DNA of 64,000 nt from Ctena decussata. Taxonomy: Eukaryota > Mollusca > Bivalvia > Lucinida > Lucinidae. The position numbers and the translations under genes are program-made. The DNA is taken from contig OZ022502.1 of assembly GCA_963989385.1 (NCBI GenBank), forward strand, positions 15,115,001 through 15,179,000, given 5' to 3'. The notes beneath the pieces are model-generated. The model saw only the letters and a list, made by a program, of their open reading frames with translations, was not told the origin of the DNA and ran no database searches. Shown here piece by piece: positions 22,890-37,444 of this stretch (within the stretch, counting starts at the first letter, position 1; the number at the start of each line of letters is the position of its first letter).

Positions 22890-23305
22890 TTGAATTGTCT
22901 CGTGTGGAACAAACAAACAAGCTGATATCAGGTATGATAAACAGTGAGAATGTTTATTTTACAGTGAATAGATGACAAAACGAGATCAATGAAAATGCAT
23001 GGTAAAACAAGAACAACACTGACCCTAATATCAAACATGTATAAATAACAACACATTTACCATGATGAACCTAAATATTTGAACGCACTGCCAGAACAAA
23101 GTGTAGAACTGGATCAGACTGTTCCTGAGATCAGACTGCTCCTAAGAAGGGGTCTGAACTCAGAAGCAGTTTAACCAGCGATGTTATATAAATACAACTG
23201 AAACTCCATATGGTTTCAGTGAGACTGAACGGTCAATGGAGAATTAGACAAAACAACATTTTTCTTTGCCAACAAAAAAAGGGACTTATCTGAAGTACTG
23301 TATAA
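22890..23305. other. Unassigned DNA, part of a GATCAGACTG-bearing MITE
   Basis: No gene seen. 23080-23175 carries AAAGTGTAGAACTGGATCAG ACTG and a partial return, resembling the MITEs near 33230 and 56400. Confidence 0.4.
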
Positions 23306-23309
23306 CACA

Positions 23310-23630
23310 GGGTATAGTCGATTCCGCTTATTTTCGCTTCCTGCAGAGACTGTACATCATATTTGGCTTCCACTGAGACTGTCTGCGAACTCTTGCTTCC
23401 TGCAGAGACTATTGTCCTTGAAAAATGGCTTCCTGCCGAGACTGTCCGCGTGATTCTGCTTCCTGCCGAGAGCCTCGGCAGGAAGCAGAATCACGCGGAC
23501 AGTCTCTGCAGGAAGCCATTTCTTGGTAGGAAGCAAGAGTTCGTGGACAGTCTTGGCGGAAGCCAAATATGATGTACAATCTCTGCAGGAAGCGAAAATT
23601 AGCGGGATCGATTATACCCTGTGTATAAAT
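23310..23630. mobile_element. Foldback element, ~320 bp near-perfect palindrome
   Basis: The left end ACACAGGGTATAGTCGATTC CGCTTATTTTCGCTTCCTGC is mirrored by GCAGGAAGCGAAAATTAGCG and TATACCCTGTGT at the right. The arms are built from repeats of CTTCCTGC.GAGACTGT with TTGGCTTCC and CGCGTGATTCTG. The centre is CCGAGAGCCTCGG. Open frames of 69 codons exist on both strands because the arms repeat, not because they code. Confidence 0.88.
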
Positions 23631-24160
23631 ACTGTCATTACTCATAACAAGTAACTGTAAAAGAAATAACAGGACGGAATGTAACACAAAAGAAAAGATA
23701 GAAAAATAAAAATTTGTGGCAGCATTAATAGCTTGGACGGACAATGATGTACAAGTATGATATGTGCTGATTTTATAATTATTGGCCCACACATGGTAAT
23801 GCTTATAAATTATATTGCATAGTGATATATCAACAAACAGTCAAAGAATTCCTCACAATAAAACTCAAATTTCAAATAATCTTTTCAAGCCACTCCCATA
23901 AAGCAAAAATTCATCTGGAATACATGTACACACTGACAATACATTCTAAAAACTCATCACTGTCTCACAATGTGAACAACAGTTGTCATACATGTATAAA
24001 TTAATAAGTGAAAACATTAATTTCACTATTTTTGTCTGCAAATAAGAAAACCTGCAATGAGACATATTTAGGTCAACAAGTGCATCTTCATGTTTATCTG
24101 CCGTTTCTGTAATGTGACTGTTTGCATCCCTGCAGGATGAAGCCTGACTAAAACGAGATC
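23631..24160. other. Presumed 3' flank of the dynein gene, lower part
   Basis: AT-rich, with no gene or repeat recognised. It could be 3' UTR or intergenic DNA downstream of the stop at 24653. Confidence 0.4.
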
Positions 24161-24164
24161 AACT

Positions 24165-24300
24165 CATAAAGGAAAGAATTTGCTCCTAAGGGAGCAAATT
24201 CTTTTCCTTTAAGAGATGACCTTCATTGAGAAGGGAGGCAAAAATTTAATAGCAGACTTGCTTCCCTTGAAAGTGTAGCTATTTACTTAAACTGCACATG
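24165..24300. mobile_element. MITE with GGAAAGAATTTGCTCC hairpin (copy 3)
   Basis: AAAGGAAAGAATTTGCTCCT and GGAGCAAATTCTTTTCCTTT hairpin, then GAGAAGGGAGGCAAAAATTT and CTTGCTTCCCTTGAAAGTGT. It lies ~350 bp past the dynein stop, possibly within the 3' UTR. Confidence 0.7.
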
Positions 24301-24652
24301 CACTGACCAAACTGCATGCAGGCACGTTCTAGTCAGAGCATGCACAGTGTTTATATGCCTTAAAATGCAGTTCTTTTCAAAACACACAAAACAAGTCTTT
24401 GGCACTTCAACTCTTCAGTCATATTTCCTGTCATAAAATAAAATGTCTCTGTTCTGACAATCAAAAAACACAAAGTTTTAAATCAGCAGTTTAAGATTTG
24501 TGTTCTGGGAATGTTAACAGATAAAGGTAAAATATTCCAACATCAACAAAATTACCATCAAAGATCAGAACCTTAATTCAACATCCTTAGGCCTAACTAG
24601 CAGAAAGACCTCTCTGTAAATTCCATCTGACTCAGAATATCTTGATATTTCC

Positions 24653-24979
24653 TTAGTAAGGTCTGATTGTTGCTGATAGTCCTCTCAGGGCCCACCGTGT
24701 TGCCGGGATCCCCTCCCTTCGAACATCTAGCTCCATGATGGGCTCTCTAGAAGCTATTCTTGATGCATACACAGGACACTGGTAAGTCTCTGCAGCTCTG
24801 TTTGTGTCCTGTAGTAATGGCTTGTCGTTGATTGGCCAGCAGGTGAGATGCACCACAGGGAGTGTGGCATACCCACTACGGGGAGGGGAATCTTGCAGCT
24901 CCCCAGTAGTCTTCTCCCAGGCACAGCCCCAGATGTAGATACCATAGACAAACATACCCTCTTGTGGAGGATCCCTCAA
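24653..24979 (-). CDS. DNHD1-like: Dynein exon 11: terminal exon with stop
   Basis: The acceptor is CTTTTAG ending at 24980 and the TAA stop is 24655-24653. It encodes 108 residues: LRDPPQEGMFVYGIYIWGCA (canonical P.DGVYV.GLFLEGARW), LPVVHLTCW (LP.I...), ETYQCPVYAS (Y.CPVYKT) and WALRGLSATIRPY (W..RGVAL). The 3' end of the transcript is not defined. ATTAAA (minus) at 24245-24250 and AATAAA (minus) at 22953-22958 are possible but unproven poly(A) signals. Confidence 0.93.
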   Translation of the reverse strand: MRDPPQEGMFVYGIYIWGCAWEKTTGELQDSPPRSGYATLPVVHLTCWPINDKPLLQDTNRAAETYQCPVYASRIASREPIMELDVRREGIPATRWALRGLSATIRPY

Positions 24980-27900
24980 CTAAAAGGAAAAATGTAATTT
25001 TGTAATGAAAACTAGTGCTAGACATAAAAGAGTATATTGTGTCAATATTCCGATTCATTGCCTCAAACAATATTTTATTTTATATCTTGTTTGATGTCTC
25101 CCATAGAGAAGTAGAAGAGAAAGACAGGATAATCAAAAGTAAAAAAAAATATGAGCCGTGATACCACAAAAGCAACAAAGTGGCATGTGCACCATGTGAA
25201 GACTCAGATCAGCCTGGGCATCCACCCATGTGGACAGCCAAGACTCTGATCAGACTGGGCTGATGTCACTTGGTTTTGTCATGTTGCGGCTCATATAACT
25301 ACTGCATTAAAATGGTATTAACCTAGAATGCAAAACCATTTTATGGACACCAATCCTTGTGTACAAATTGATATCATTAATTTAGCTCATTTACAAACAC
25401 AAGGGAGAGTGCGTACACATATGCAAATACACACCACATTTATCCGACTATAATACAGAACTTTCTGTATCCAAAATATCTTTTTTGGTCTTACGAAATT
25501 CTGCTGGGAGATGGGTTATCCCTTCTAAAACAATATCAAAAATCTAGATCCATCTTTTAACATGGATTTAGATTTTTGGACTTGGTTTAGAAGGGAAAAA
25601 AACTCTGTCTTATAAGTGAAGAAGTACTGTACACTATGGTCAGAACCTTCTTTCTCACTCGGGTAAGGAGCCTGTATGCATATTGATGAGAAAAGTGAAG
25701 CTGCACAGCCAAATATGTGCAAAAAGCTAATCTCAAATTACTTACATGATCTTTATCTCTAGAAGTGACCTCTGTCTGGAAGACAAACTGTTCAAAGTTG
25801 CCGGACCTGTCTCCTGAGAAATGTTTGATATATTCTTGTTTCATTAGGGCTAACAGACCTCGCGGGTTGAAGAAAGCCCCTAGCCAGTAGGCTGGCATCT
25901 TCTCACGACCCTGGCAAAATAAAGTGAATAATTTTTCAAGAGGTGAACCCAGTAAAGTAAATTTCAAATTTAATGTAAATATTAAAATACTTTGAGGAAA
26001 GAGAGAATAACATGAAATTTATCTACACTGCATCGGAATCAAAAAACCTAACTTATCTATAAAACAACTTTTGAAATTTGCAAACTGCATGTTCAGTTGA
26101 CAGAAGGACATGAACAATTCTGGATGTCTGATTCACAGGACATGAACAATTCTGGATGCCTGATTCACAGGACATGAACAATTCTGGATGTCTGATTCAC
26201 AGGACATGAACAATTCTGGATATCTGATTCACAGGAAATGAACAATTCTGGATGTCTGATTCACAGGACATGAACAATTCTGGATATCTGATTCACAGGA
26301 CATGAACAATTCTGGATGTCTGATTCACAGGACATGAACAATTCTGGATGTCTGATTCACAGGACATGAACAATTCTGGATGTCTGATTCACAGGACATG
26401 AACAATTCTGGATGTCTGATTCACAGGACATGAACAATTCTGGATGTCTGATTCACAGGACATGAACAATTCTGGATGTCTGATTCACAGGCAAATGCTT
26501 AGTACCTGAACCATAGCAATACAGCCCAACAAATTGAAGACTTGAAGTCTGTAACATAATCTGTTACATAACCACAAAAAAGAAGCTATATTCATGCAGA
26601 ATACAGTCAACTCCCGGTATCTCAAACACTGATATCTCAAAGTATCTTCTTATATTAAAGAATATATTTCCTATTTTTTATTTACATTTCAACTCCTATT
26701 ATCTCAAACTACTGATATCTTAAAGTAAATTTTCTGGTACCAGAAAATTTACTTTCAGATATCAGTAGTTTTGGTTGGAGTTTGACTTCGAGATATCAAG
26801 AGTTGACTGAATATGAATAATTCATTTATTCTGTTGAATTAACGGCTGAGTTGACATAATAAGGTCTGATGGTTAAAACTAGCATGCATAGTATACTGTA
26901 TAAAGTATTTCACATACCAGAATAAGTATCTTCTCAAAGTGATGACACCTGGTCTGCAGTTCATTCAGCCATGAGCCCAGTCCCCAGGTAAGAGGTGGGG
27001 CTGAGTTACCAGACATGGTACACCAGACCTGGGGGATTCTCAGGTGGAAGAGATCATCAGCAGCTGACAAGACGACATCTGAGACATGGTCGCCTAGGTT
27101 GTTACTCTCACAAGCGTTCTTGATAGTCTGAAAACAAAGGTATAAAGTATTGGTAGTTTAAAATACGTATTTTCTAATATTTTCCTTAATCTTCAGAGTT
27201 TTGTTTAACCTAATGTGCTATAATACTGAGATACCTAATAACCATTAATTTCCATTTTTAGACAAATGGAAAACTAATGATTTTAGGTGTCTCAATACTT
27301 TAGCTTATTAGGATAATTCTTCTTTGAAATGCTGCATTTCTTCTGGATTAGATTAGGTGAACAATGGTCTGTGTGAGAAACTTAACCCATTCCATTCAAG
27401 ATACCCCTTTAGGGGTATCTGGGCAAACAGTTCGGATCCAGATCAGGCCCCACAAATGTGGGGCCTGATCTGAGATCCAAACTGTATTTTGCTTAGACAT
27501 CATTTCTGCAAGAGTTGGTTAGACCAATATTGTCAGAACTTTCTTATTTTTGATGCAGACGACAATTTCAGCAGACGGCAAAAAATACCCAAACTGCAAT
27601 GGGTTAATGCACCTTCACGGGCAAGTAATATTTGCAAAGTTTCCATTACCTAGCAAGTGACTTTTTAATGGACTTAGGTTTACAGCAATCAAAGACGTTA
27701 AAATGACCTCACTCTCAGCTATAACATCATCAGCAAAATGTGTACTCTAGCTAAGCATTTGCAGTTATCTCTCACAACTGAAAATAATGCGTGTTGTAAA
27801 GAAATACATAAAGCAAAAGTAATATAAAGATAATAACAGAACTCCACAGTCTGCCCAATGTCACAAAAATGAAGCTAAATCCGAAAACTCAACTAAGTTT

Positions 27901-30900
27901 ACACCATCGCCGACCATGGAAAACTAATACATATCCGCTCTGCTATATAGCCAGAGGTAAGATAAAAACAGACAAAATTTTGTGTGAAATTATTGCCAAA
28001 TTTATGCTTTTTAGCTCCGAGTTCTAACATGTGCTCCCAATTGAACATCTACAGTGTCTGAGGGTTGCTAGCCAAGTGTAAGACAGAAAACTTAAGTTGC
28101 CTGGTTTTTGATTGATTTGATGTTTAACGTCCACGGTAAACAGCTATGGTCATGTCGGGACGGTCAGTTAACCTAACCACACTATTCCTGGGCAGGCTTA
28201 GACCTCCTAAGCGTTAAACCGGTACTAAGTGCACATACTTTCGCCGATAACCTCAACTGCCCTTCTTGAAGAAACGAAAGTATGTGGCCAGACCGTGTTT
28301 CGAACACAGGACCTCTGACTTATGAGTCAGGTGCCCTGGTTCTGGCTGGGGAAGTAAGAACAGATTCAATATGTTCAGAAATTTGTATAGTATACATAGC
28401 TACATAACTTGCCCAGCAATTAGTATGGTATAGTACACATCTGGGTTTGCATACGGATAGTGGGAAACGTATCACTGGACAAATGGACAGGTTTGAAATT
28501 TGTCGAGTCTTAATAAAGGGATGTCTTTTATACTCACTGTTAAAGTTTGTTTGATTTCTGTGAGGAGTCTGTACATGGTCTCTAGCTCCTTCATGATATA
28601 CATATTGAAAGTTGTAAATCCTCCCAGCTTCTTCACTTTCTCTACAATATAGTCCTGAAAACACATAAATTTTATATTCAGTGGAACTTCTGTAAGGCTG
28701 AGCTCAAGACATGCAGAATACATTTCTTTATATACAGGCAAAGTTTGGTAGAATTACCGCAGGTGATTCTTACTGTTCTGTGCCATAACAGCCTAGCCAA
28801 ACACTCTAATTTGGCCCAGAGGTTATAAAACTTGAGTACATTCTCAAACTCAAAATACTCAAAATAAAGCACACTGATTGGCTGCTTGCGATCACATGCT
28901 CGGAAGCAGCCAATCAGTGTGCTTTATTTTGAGTTTGAGATTATTCTCAAGTTCGGTGTGCTTTATTTTGAGTTTGAGATTATTCTCAAGTTTTATAACC
29001 TAGAACCCTGGCTGCTTTTGGGGTCTGTATTGCTTGCTACATACATGCTGAATAGCATTCTTATATTTCGACAAATTTCTCTGCAGAAGCTTGAATTTTT
29101 AATTTCCCAGCGGGAATGGAATTGCATGTTTACAAGGTATGCTATCGACTTTATTCCTTTGATTTTGATTTTTCATCACCTCAGACGCCCAGGCTGATCC
29201 AAGTCTTTGCTGGGCACACATGCCACTTTGTTGGTGGCTCATTTGGTTATTGACACCCATATATACAAAGAATCTATTAAATGCCCTCATTTACAGACAG
29301 ACTGGGGCTCTCTGAACAGTTTACCTTTGTTCATCACCCACCCTGACTAAACAGTTAATCAGACCTTTCAAATGTTGCCTGTGTACTAGAGTTTTTATAC
29401 AGTACCTTGTTGTAAGCCTTTGGCACCCTCTGTAACATGGTGAAGCATATTTCCCACAATTCCACATCCTTTCTCATCTTGAATGTGGCGAAACTGGCTG
29501 TAGCAAAGACTCCATGACCCACAATGGCTGGATTATTACTGTGAATACTGACACCAGCCAGAGCTGGCCCTGAAAGTCAAAACATATCACCAAATATAAA
29601 AAAACTCTCTATATGTGGAAAGGTTTATTTCATCCAGGTTTCCTTTCAAAAACAAAGAAAAAAGATAAACATAGACTAACTGATTAAGTCTGGATATACA
29701 GCAATCAAATGTTTTGATTGTAGCATATCTTCTTTCTTGAAGAAAAAAAATAAAATAGTAGTAATAAATAAATGGGACTCCTGATTTACATGCGTTTTTG
29801 CTTGACCTAACAGACTTCCATTGCTCCCTTTACAGGATTAGAGTATGTTATCAACAGTCATACCGTGTTACATTATGATGCAGATGACTCATCTCAGGAA
29901 GTTTATCTAAACAAAGACAATAGTATTATAATCTGGGCCCAGTTGTTCAAAGCATCGTTAGCTTAACGAGCTCGTTAAGAGGTCAACTTGTTAAGTGTTT
30001 TGCAACTTTATAACCAAATACACTGATATTTTTTGTTGAAAATATGTGAGAAGCTTTTGCAGTGCAAAAGCTTCTCACATTTTTTCAACAGAAAATATTG
30101 GCATATTTGAGATATTAACAATGAAAATTTTAATGTCTCGTTAACTAACGATGTCGTTAGTTTTGAACAACTGGGCCCTGGGCTAACTGGGCCCAGATCT
30201 TTAAATTTACAAATTCTGCATTTAGCTTGATCTTCTATTAATAAATTCTGTGTTCTCTCTGTAAATCCAAGGTACCTACCATCGAAAGGTGAAGGGGGTC
30301 TAGGGAAGAGCTTATGGGACAGTGTCTCTGTAGATGGCATGGCATCAAATACTTTGTTGATTCTAGTGAAGACATATTGGTCATCTCCCAGCAGGGTCTG
30401 TAAGAAGGTAAAAATTATTAGTACATGCACAGGCTTTATCACTTCATTTTGAAGTTTTGAGATTCTCACACAAAGTTTTCGACAATGTTTCCTTAGTTCT
30501 TGTTACTGTTTCCTAAAATACATGAATTCAATGGAAAATCTCTTTTTTCAACTACGTTTTGACAATTGTTCTCTTATTTCCTAAAACCACTGTAGGATCC
30601 CACTTACTTCTGTATAATATGCACAGAATAAATGTTAAATTAACCAACAGAAGCTTAAATTCTACCCAAGGGACCATGGCATACAATGCATATATGAAAA
30701 AAAAATCCAGCAATACATAGGCAAATACAAACAAACGTAAACATGGAAAATAAAAATGCTAGCAATATACAGACATGTAGACCCTGAAGAAAGAAGCCTT
30801 GAAGTTATATTATACAAATACAATACAAAAGTCTCTGTCAAATCTGGATTCTGGTTTCATTTTGCTTCATTTTTTGACCCAAAATTAACATAGCTGGTCT

Positions 30901-33900
30901 CGATTTCAATGCAAAATTTTGACTTGAACTGTGGTGACTTTTGTTGACATTAAGTCACATGTTTTTTGTTTTTTTTTCTCTTTTTTTTGTTTTTTTTTTT
31001 GTTTGATATTGTAAATTAGGTTAAAAAATATATTGTTTATACACATGAAACTTTGACAAGGCTAAGCATGTTTTAAGTAGCATAATATTGAAAATTAATG
31101 CTCAATCACACTATGAAAGCTAGTGCATGTACTATCAAAGATAAAACGCAGCAGCATTGAACTCACAGAGCATTTTGTGAGGTCTGTTTTAGAGACTATA
31201 ATGATCTGTTTTGATGATCAGTTTTGAAATACAGGCGGCAGGTTTTCTTGTGTGTTGCAATTCATGAAAACACTACAGTTTTTATTTTGATCAGATATGT
31301 AAATTTGTGTACAGAAATTCATTCCTGTCTTTTGTTCATTTACTTCCCTGGATGTAGAAGCCCTCCCAACATGAGGTCTACTCTTTATGAAAAGACTTTG
31401 CTCCTGGAGGAGCAAATTCTTTCCTTTAAGTGTTGACCCCCACTGAGAAGGCAGGCAAAAAAGAAAATGGCAGTTGCTTCCCCTGATGCTCAAACAATAT
31501 TAGTACAATTACAGGAACTTCTATGAACAGGTGCAAAATACAGATACCAAGTTTGTGTTTCGTTAGTATTATAACGACTGTCAGATATCAGATATACGAG
31601 GGTTGTTCAGAAAGTTCTGATTCTAGCTGCATAACTTTGTTTAGCGACATGTTGGGGACAAATGCTACGCATGTACTGAAAGCACTACATTTCGTCTTTA
31701 CAATACCTAACACTATACAAAGATATATGTTCTTATTGAGTTACAGCGCATGTTATTTGGCCCCAGTCATACCACTGGGCTAATTACATATGTGAATTTA
31801 TTTTCAGTGTGTCATTCAAGTGAAAAATCATTGTAAATATAAAATAAATTTTTGTCAGCTTCATGTCATTTGTTGCTTTCGATATCCAATCAGAAATTAG
31901 GATGGCAGCAAACGTTATCAATTTAGTCCTTGCAAAGCAGTGCACAGTTCTTATGACGTTATTGAAAACGACGTCAACGTCATTTTCAAAAGCTTGTAGC
32001 GGCTTTGTTGTTTACACTGATTTTAATTTTTCGACGTTTTTGAATTAGTCCATGCAAAGGCTCTTCCTAACAAGATTTTGAATATAAAAAACTCTTGTTT
32101 TCGTACAAAATCATTATAACCTTAGTAGAAAGGGAGAATTTGCTACTACATAAAATGCTTATAACCTAAATTGAAGGGACAGTATAGAACCTAGGTTAAA
32201 TATATTTTCCGCGATATTCACAGGTCACAGTTGCCTGGGGACTAAGTTTTAGTAGCAATGATGAAAAATTTCAAAGACTGCTCATATATGAACTATGACC
32301 TTCTTAAGCGAAAATCTGCAGTGGCTGTAGGGTATACCTCTTTCAAAAACGTTAAAAAATGTGTCCTTTAGAAATTATACACCGCGTTGTTTTTGCAGGG
32401 TTGTCAGGACATACCATACCTTTATATATTTTCGCTATCAGAAGTTCTGTATTTATGATGGTTACCAAAATAAGACGTCACGAACAGAGCTTTCTGAACA
32501 TCCCTCGTATATATAGTTATATAAATATCATTAAATAAAAGATATCTCACGAAAATGCAATTGACAATAGTTTCAGTACTGCATAATAAATGTAACAGGG
32601 TATAGGTAAGGTATATCATACACTTGTACTGCCTGCGGTACAAGCCGGCTTTTATATCGACGTGGTAGAGTGCTCGACTTAAGATCAAAGGGTCCTCGGT
32701 TCGATCCTCGGCAGGGGAGTGCGACTTTTTAAGAGTAAGTGACAAATTGCGCCCAACATAAATGACCCACATGTGCATGAGAACTCCTTAAGTCTCACTT
32801 CCAGTGATTCTTGTACTCCTGAGAATTGGAGGACGAATTCAATATGGAGGGGGAAAATGTCACAGGGTATAGGTTAGGCATATCATACACTTGTACTGCC
32901 TTGCGGTACAAGCTGGCTTTTATAGCAAAGTGGTTTAGTGCTCAACTTTAGATCGAAGGGTCCACGGTTCGATCCTCGGCCGGTTTTGTCTTATCTTTCT
33001 CTCTGCACTAGGAATATTTTATCCGATCACTCCTGTTTTACATCACTGTTGCAAACAGCAAAGACCCTGATAAATGCTTCTTAGGAGCCATGTGAACTGC
33101 ATCTACAATCTATGTCTACAAGTAACACAATGATGTTTGCTCAGACTGGACATCTAAATACCATAAAAATTTTAAAACTTGGGGACACCAAAAATAGTCA
33201 CCATTACTGTTCTAAAATGGAACAATTTAGTTTTACAATGCAGTAATGGGTGTAAAAGATGCAGATGGATTTGCACACAGTGTAGACCCTGATCAGACTG
33301 CTCCTTCAGTCTGATCTGGGTCTACACTGTTTGCTCAAACATATCTGTCTCAATACTTAGAATTTTTATAATACTTAAGGTAATGATAGAGTAAATCTGG
33401 GTTTATTGTATATACAGAAAAGCATAATATGTGAGCCAATATATTCCTATATGAAAAGATTGGTTAGGATACATATACATGTATTGAAATATATAAAAAG
33501 AATGTGAGACAGATCCATACCAGCCTATTCTCATCCTGTTTACATAAAAGCAACACATTTAAATAAGCAATGACATGTCCAGTTCCAGTTCTAGCACTAC
33601 TACCTTTACTAATCCCCCAAGAAAGACCAATTAATACTATGCTTTCAATAGTACCTATATAGGGTAAGTGTCTGTGCCTGGCATTAATAATGAATATTTA
33701 ACCTTTCAGATCCTAAAATAGCTGTAGAAACAAGCTCTAAATGGCGATAATTAGACCTGAAATTCCTATAAGCCAATTTAGTTCTCGAATAGGCACTATC
33801 TATGTTCTGTTTCTCCTTTATATGCAAGACTAAAAATGCCCATGCAGAGATTGAACCAATGACAACTAGACTGGGATGTTGTAATTTGTCTTGAAAACTG

Positions 33901-36900
33901 AAGACAGATTCCACTGTCACTGGATCTTAATCATATCCTTTCCTAAACAAATACCATAAATGCAGAAATTTCTGGATGAATTTTTTTTAATCTCATTGCA
34001 AGATTTAAACCAGGCCCCGAGGTTATAAAACTTTTTTCATGCTCAACTCAGCTGAGCATGAAATTTAAGGTAGTTCGTTACCTTTGTCTCATTTCATGAA
34101 AAAAATCGCCGACATCAGGGAATTTGATGAAACTTGTTCTGATCGCTGTCTAACATGTCTAGTGTTTATAACTGTATCCATTTGTCATGTAGTTTATTTT
34201 ATTTCACCATGAAGCGCCACCTAGCGACAATATGTCATTTTAGAGAAAATCCGCCTTTATAGGGTTACAATTTTGTAACATTTAGGCCAGCTCGTACGCA
34301 AATCTTCACTATTAACACGTGTTTATTGCTTGTTGCATTACTTCAATTTTTAATTTGGTAATGACCCAAACAGAGCTAAAAGTAAAACCTTTACCATAGT
34401 AACCAACATGATTTTGACGTTAGAAAAGTGCTACCCTTCACAGATTAATGCGAGTTTATCTCAGAAAAACGCCCGGTAAGGTCATATAAAAATGTCACTA
34501 AAATGCTCTTCACAGAGTTACAAAACAGTTTTTGAAATAAAAAGAAGGAGTCATCGCGTAAAGAATTGGTCAAAAATCGGACTTTAGCGAAAAATTACAA
34601 GAAAAAAATAAAGCTGCACGCGCGACGTCACATTGAAATAAGTGTGACGTTCTTTTGAAAGTTCTTCCGTTGAAACATATTAGACAAAATTAAATAGATT
34701 ACTCGAATTGAGGTAAGAATTTCTGCAGATATCTATCAATACATAATTCTTAACAATTTTATTCAATAAGTGTTGTTGTTTTTTCTTTTGCTTCATTACT
34801 CTTCCGACAAGTGTATTGTTTCTTGGTTTTCAAACTGCGCATTAACATTTAAAGTTTTCATAGAAATGAACATTTCTATAATCATGAAAATATGGCAAAT
34901 AAGGTGTTAAAAGTTTGCGCCAAACGCGCATTAAATCGAAATGACGTCATTAAATTTCAAACAAGCTTTGGAGATTTCAAAATGGTTGCTAAAAACAAAA
35001 ACTGTAGAGGACGCTTCATATCCGCGGGCAAGCAGCGATCATCCGAAACGCTAGAGAGCTTCAAATTTCAGAAAATTCCCGACGAAGAAGCAGGAGACTC
35101 ATTTTCTTGGAGAGATGGCAGAAGAATCGTTGAGCTGGGTCTATTGGCCGATTGTTTGGTTTGCGCTGCTTGCCAGTCGCTTTTGCATTTTAAAGATACT
35201 TTGCGTGAAACAGTGCAAGGACTTGGGTCAATTCTTCACATACAATGTAGAACATGTTCAAAGGTGAATGCCATACCTACCGGAAAGAGGCACGTGGCTA
35301 TAGATGGGGATGCTGGGCCGGCTGCCGCTCGCTGTTTTGACATAAATACGAAACTAGCTGCAGGTATGTATATCTACCTTTTCAGAATCGTAGACATAAT
35401 TACTATAACATAAGTTTTGCAACAGCAACTACTTCTTCAGCTACAAGTTACAAGAAGATCAAACATTTCTACTCTACCGGTAGCTGGAAGTGCCAAATTA
35501 TGGTTTCACTATCTTTCCCAATATCGCTTTGAGCCGCTTTTCATAGAGCGTATTATTATATAGTAATAATAATTATTATAATTATAATTATAATAATTTA
35601 ATTATAATATATATATATAATATATATATATAATATATATATAATACAATATTATAATTATATAATTATAATTATTATATATTATTATACAGTTTTTCGG
35701 CGCTAACCCGCTAGAATTTCGCCCGCGACTACTGAGAAGCAGATTTTGCACCGAAACTGCTCTGTAATATTCTCCACAGAAAACGGGCTTTACATTATCT
35801 CATAAAAGCATATAATCGTACAATTATTTGGAGGGGTCCTGTATGCTGTGTACTCCGAATCAGACTACATTTTTAAGCACCAAATAGTGTCGCAGATAAG
35901 TCGGTATGAAACATCTAAAGTTAGCACGAATCTGTCAGATAAATATCGTTCAAGAATACATCAAAATCGTCCAAGGATTGTCAACATTATGTGATTACTC
36001 ATAACGGCCCGTAGAACTATGAAAAGCATCGAAAACTCCGCGTCTCATCCCTCATTCGTTTGTGACATGAACTTCAGCGTATTTAAAGTTACATATATTA
36101 CAACATATCCAGCGAAACATTATTTCTGAAACAGTATTTGGTGATTAATATTTTTGTTGAGTGAAATGGGTTCGAACCTTTTATTTTATTTTTGTTCTTT
36201 CATTGTTTCCTTTCTAAAAAACAAAACAAAAAAAAGTGGATGAAAAATATGCGTTGCATTATTCCACAGCAGAAAACCAGCCCTGACCAGCTTTCAGAGT
36301 AGGCATATCAACTCCGTCACGGCGAGCATTGCAGACGCACATAGAGCCCCCATTCGCATTTGGAACGTCTATGCGTCGGGAATAGGTCCGCATACCGCCA
36401 CCATTCGCATAGGACTACCTGGTTGCTCCAGGTGCATAGTATATATGAGCCGCGACACGAGAAAACCAACAAAGTGGTTGTGCGCCCAGCGCAGACTGAT
36501 CAGCTCGGGCATCCGCCCAGTCTGATCAGAGTCTTTGCTAAGCGCTTAAAAGGTAGCTAAGGATCTAACCTACCTCCATGCGGACAGCAAAGACTGTGAT
36601 CAGACTGGGCGGATGCACAGGCTGATCTGAGTCTGCGCTGGGCGCACAACCACTTTGTTGGTTTTCTCGTGTCGGCTCATGTGATATTTTTCTCATATTG
36701 CTCCCCAATCATTTTTATACACATCCGTGACCAGAAGCGTTACGTGTTGGTTGAGGGTTGGGGGAAGGCGGAGAGGTCGTTCATTAAGATTAAAATACGA
36801 ATGTGTGTCATCAGTACAATCAATGCGCGAGCACGTTTGGATGCGCGCGTATATAAGAACGAATGCTCTATGCGGCATTACACGTGTAAGACTGCAAAGA

Positions 36901-37413
36901 GCTTTGCGTTAGCTCTATGCTTTGAGAATAGGCATCTACAGTCAAACCTGCTTATGTGGTCACCTCTATTAAGGGGTCACCTGCCTTTAGCAGCCACCTT
37001 TTCTGGGTCCCTAGAACCAAAATATTGTGCAAATGAACCTGTATTAAGGGGTCACCTGTCTTAAGCAGCCAATTTTTGGGCTTCCCTTGGGTGACCCCTT
37101 AAGACAGGTTTGACTGTACTTCTGAATATGCCATTCGTCTTAACGCATATAGCTCACATGCTGAATGATAAGTATAAAACATACATATGACAGACAGACA
37201 GAGAGAAGTTAACTAGTTCCTCCGTCATCACTATTACTGCTACGTATTTTTCTACTACTACTGCTACTACTACTACTACTACTACTACTACTGTTTCTTT
37301 TTCTACTACTGCTACTACTTCTACCACAACTACCACTACCACAAACACTACGCCTACTACTTGTTCTTCTACTTCTACTGCTACTACTGCTACATGTATA
37401 AGTACTACTATTT

Positions 37414-37444
<31 letters not shown>

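Larger units (their letters stand above)
17170..22890. repeat. Degenerate ~34 bp minisatellite interrupted by element G
   Basis: Motifs such as GGCCTCAGTATGAAATACAA, GACTGCTTGACATGG and variants recur irregularly at 17190-17480 and again at 22310-22880. The two parts are separated by the insertion at 18000-22160. Units are heavily diverged and carry no open frame. Confidence 0.6.

Noticed and set aside
26107..26491. Regular 32 bp repeats that could suggest a CRISPR array
   Set aside because: There are no unique spacers between repeats and the units are contiguous; it is a minisatellite in a eukaryotic intron.
31597..32507. Degenerate mariner transposase gene
   Set aside because: TIRs and TA duplication are clear but no stretch resembles the DD34D core in any frame, so it is called non-autonomous.
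32640..32985. Two tRNA genes
   Set aside because: Only the T arm and part of the D arm are convincing, both sit in a duplicated repeat, and acceptor stems do not pair.
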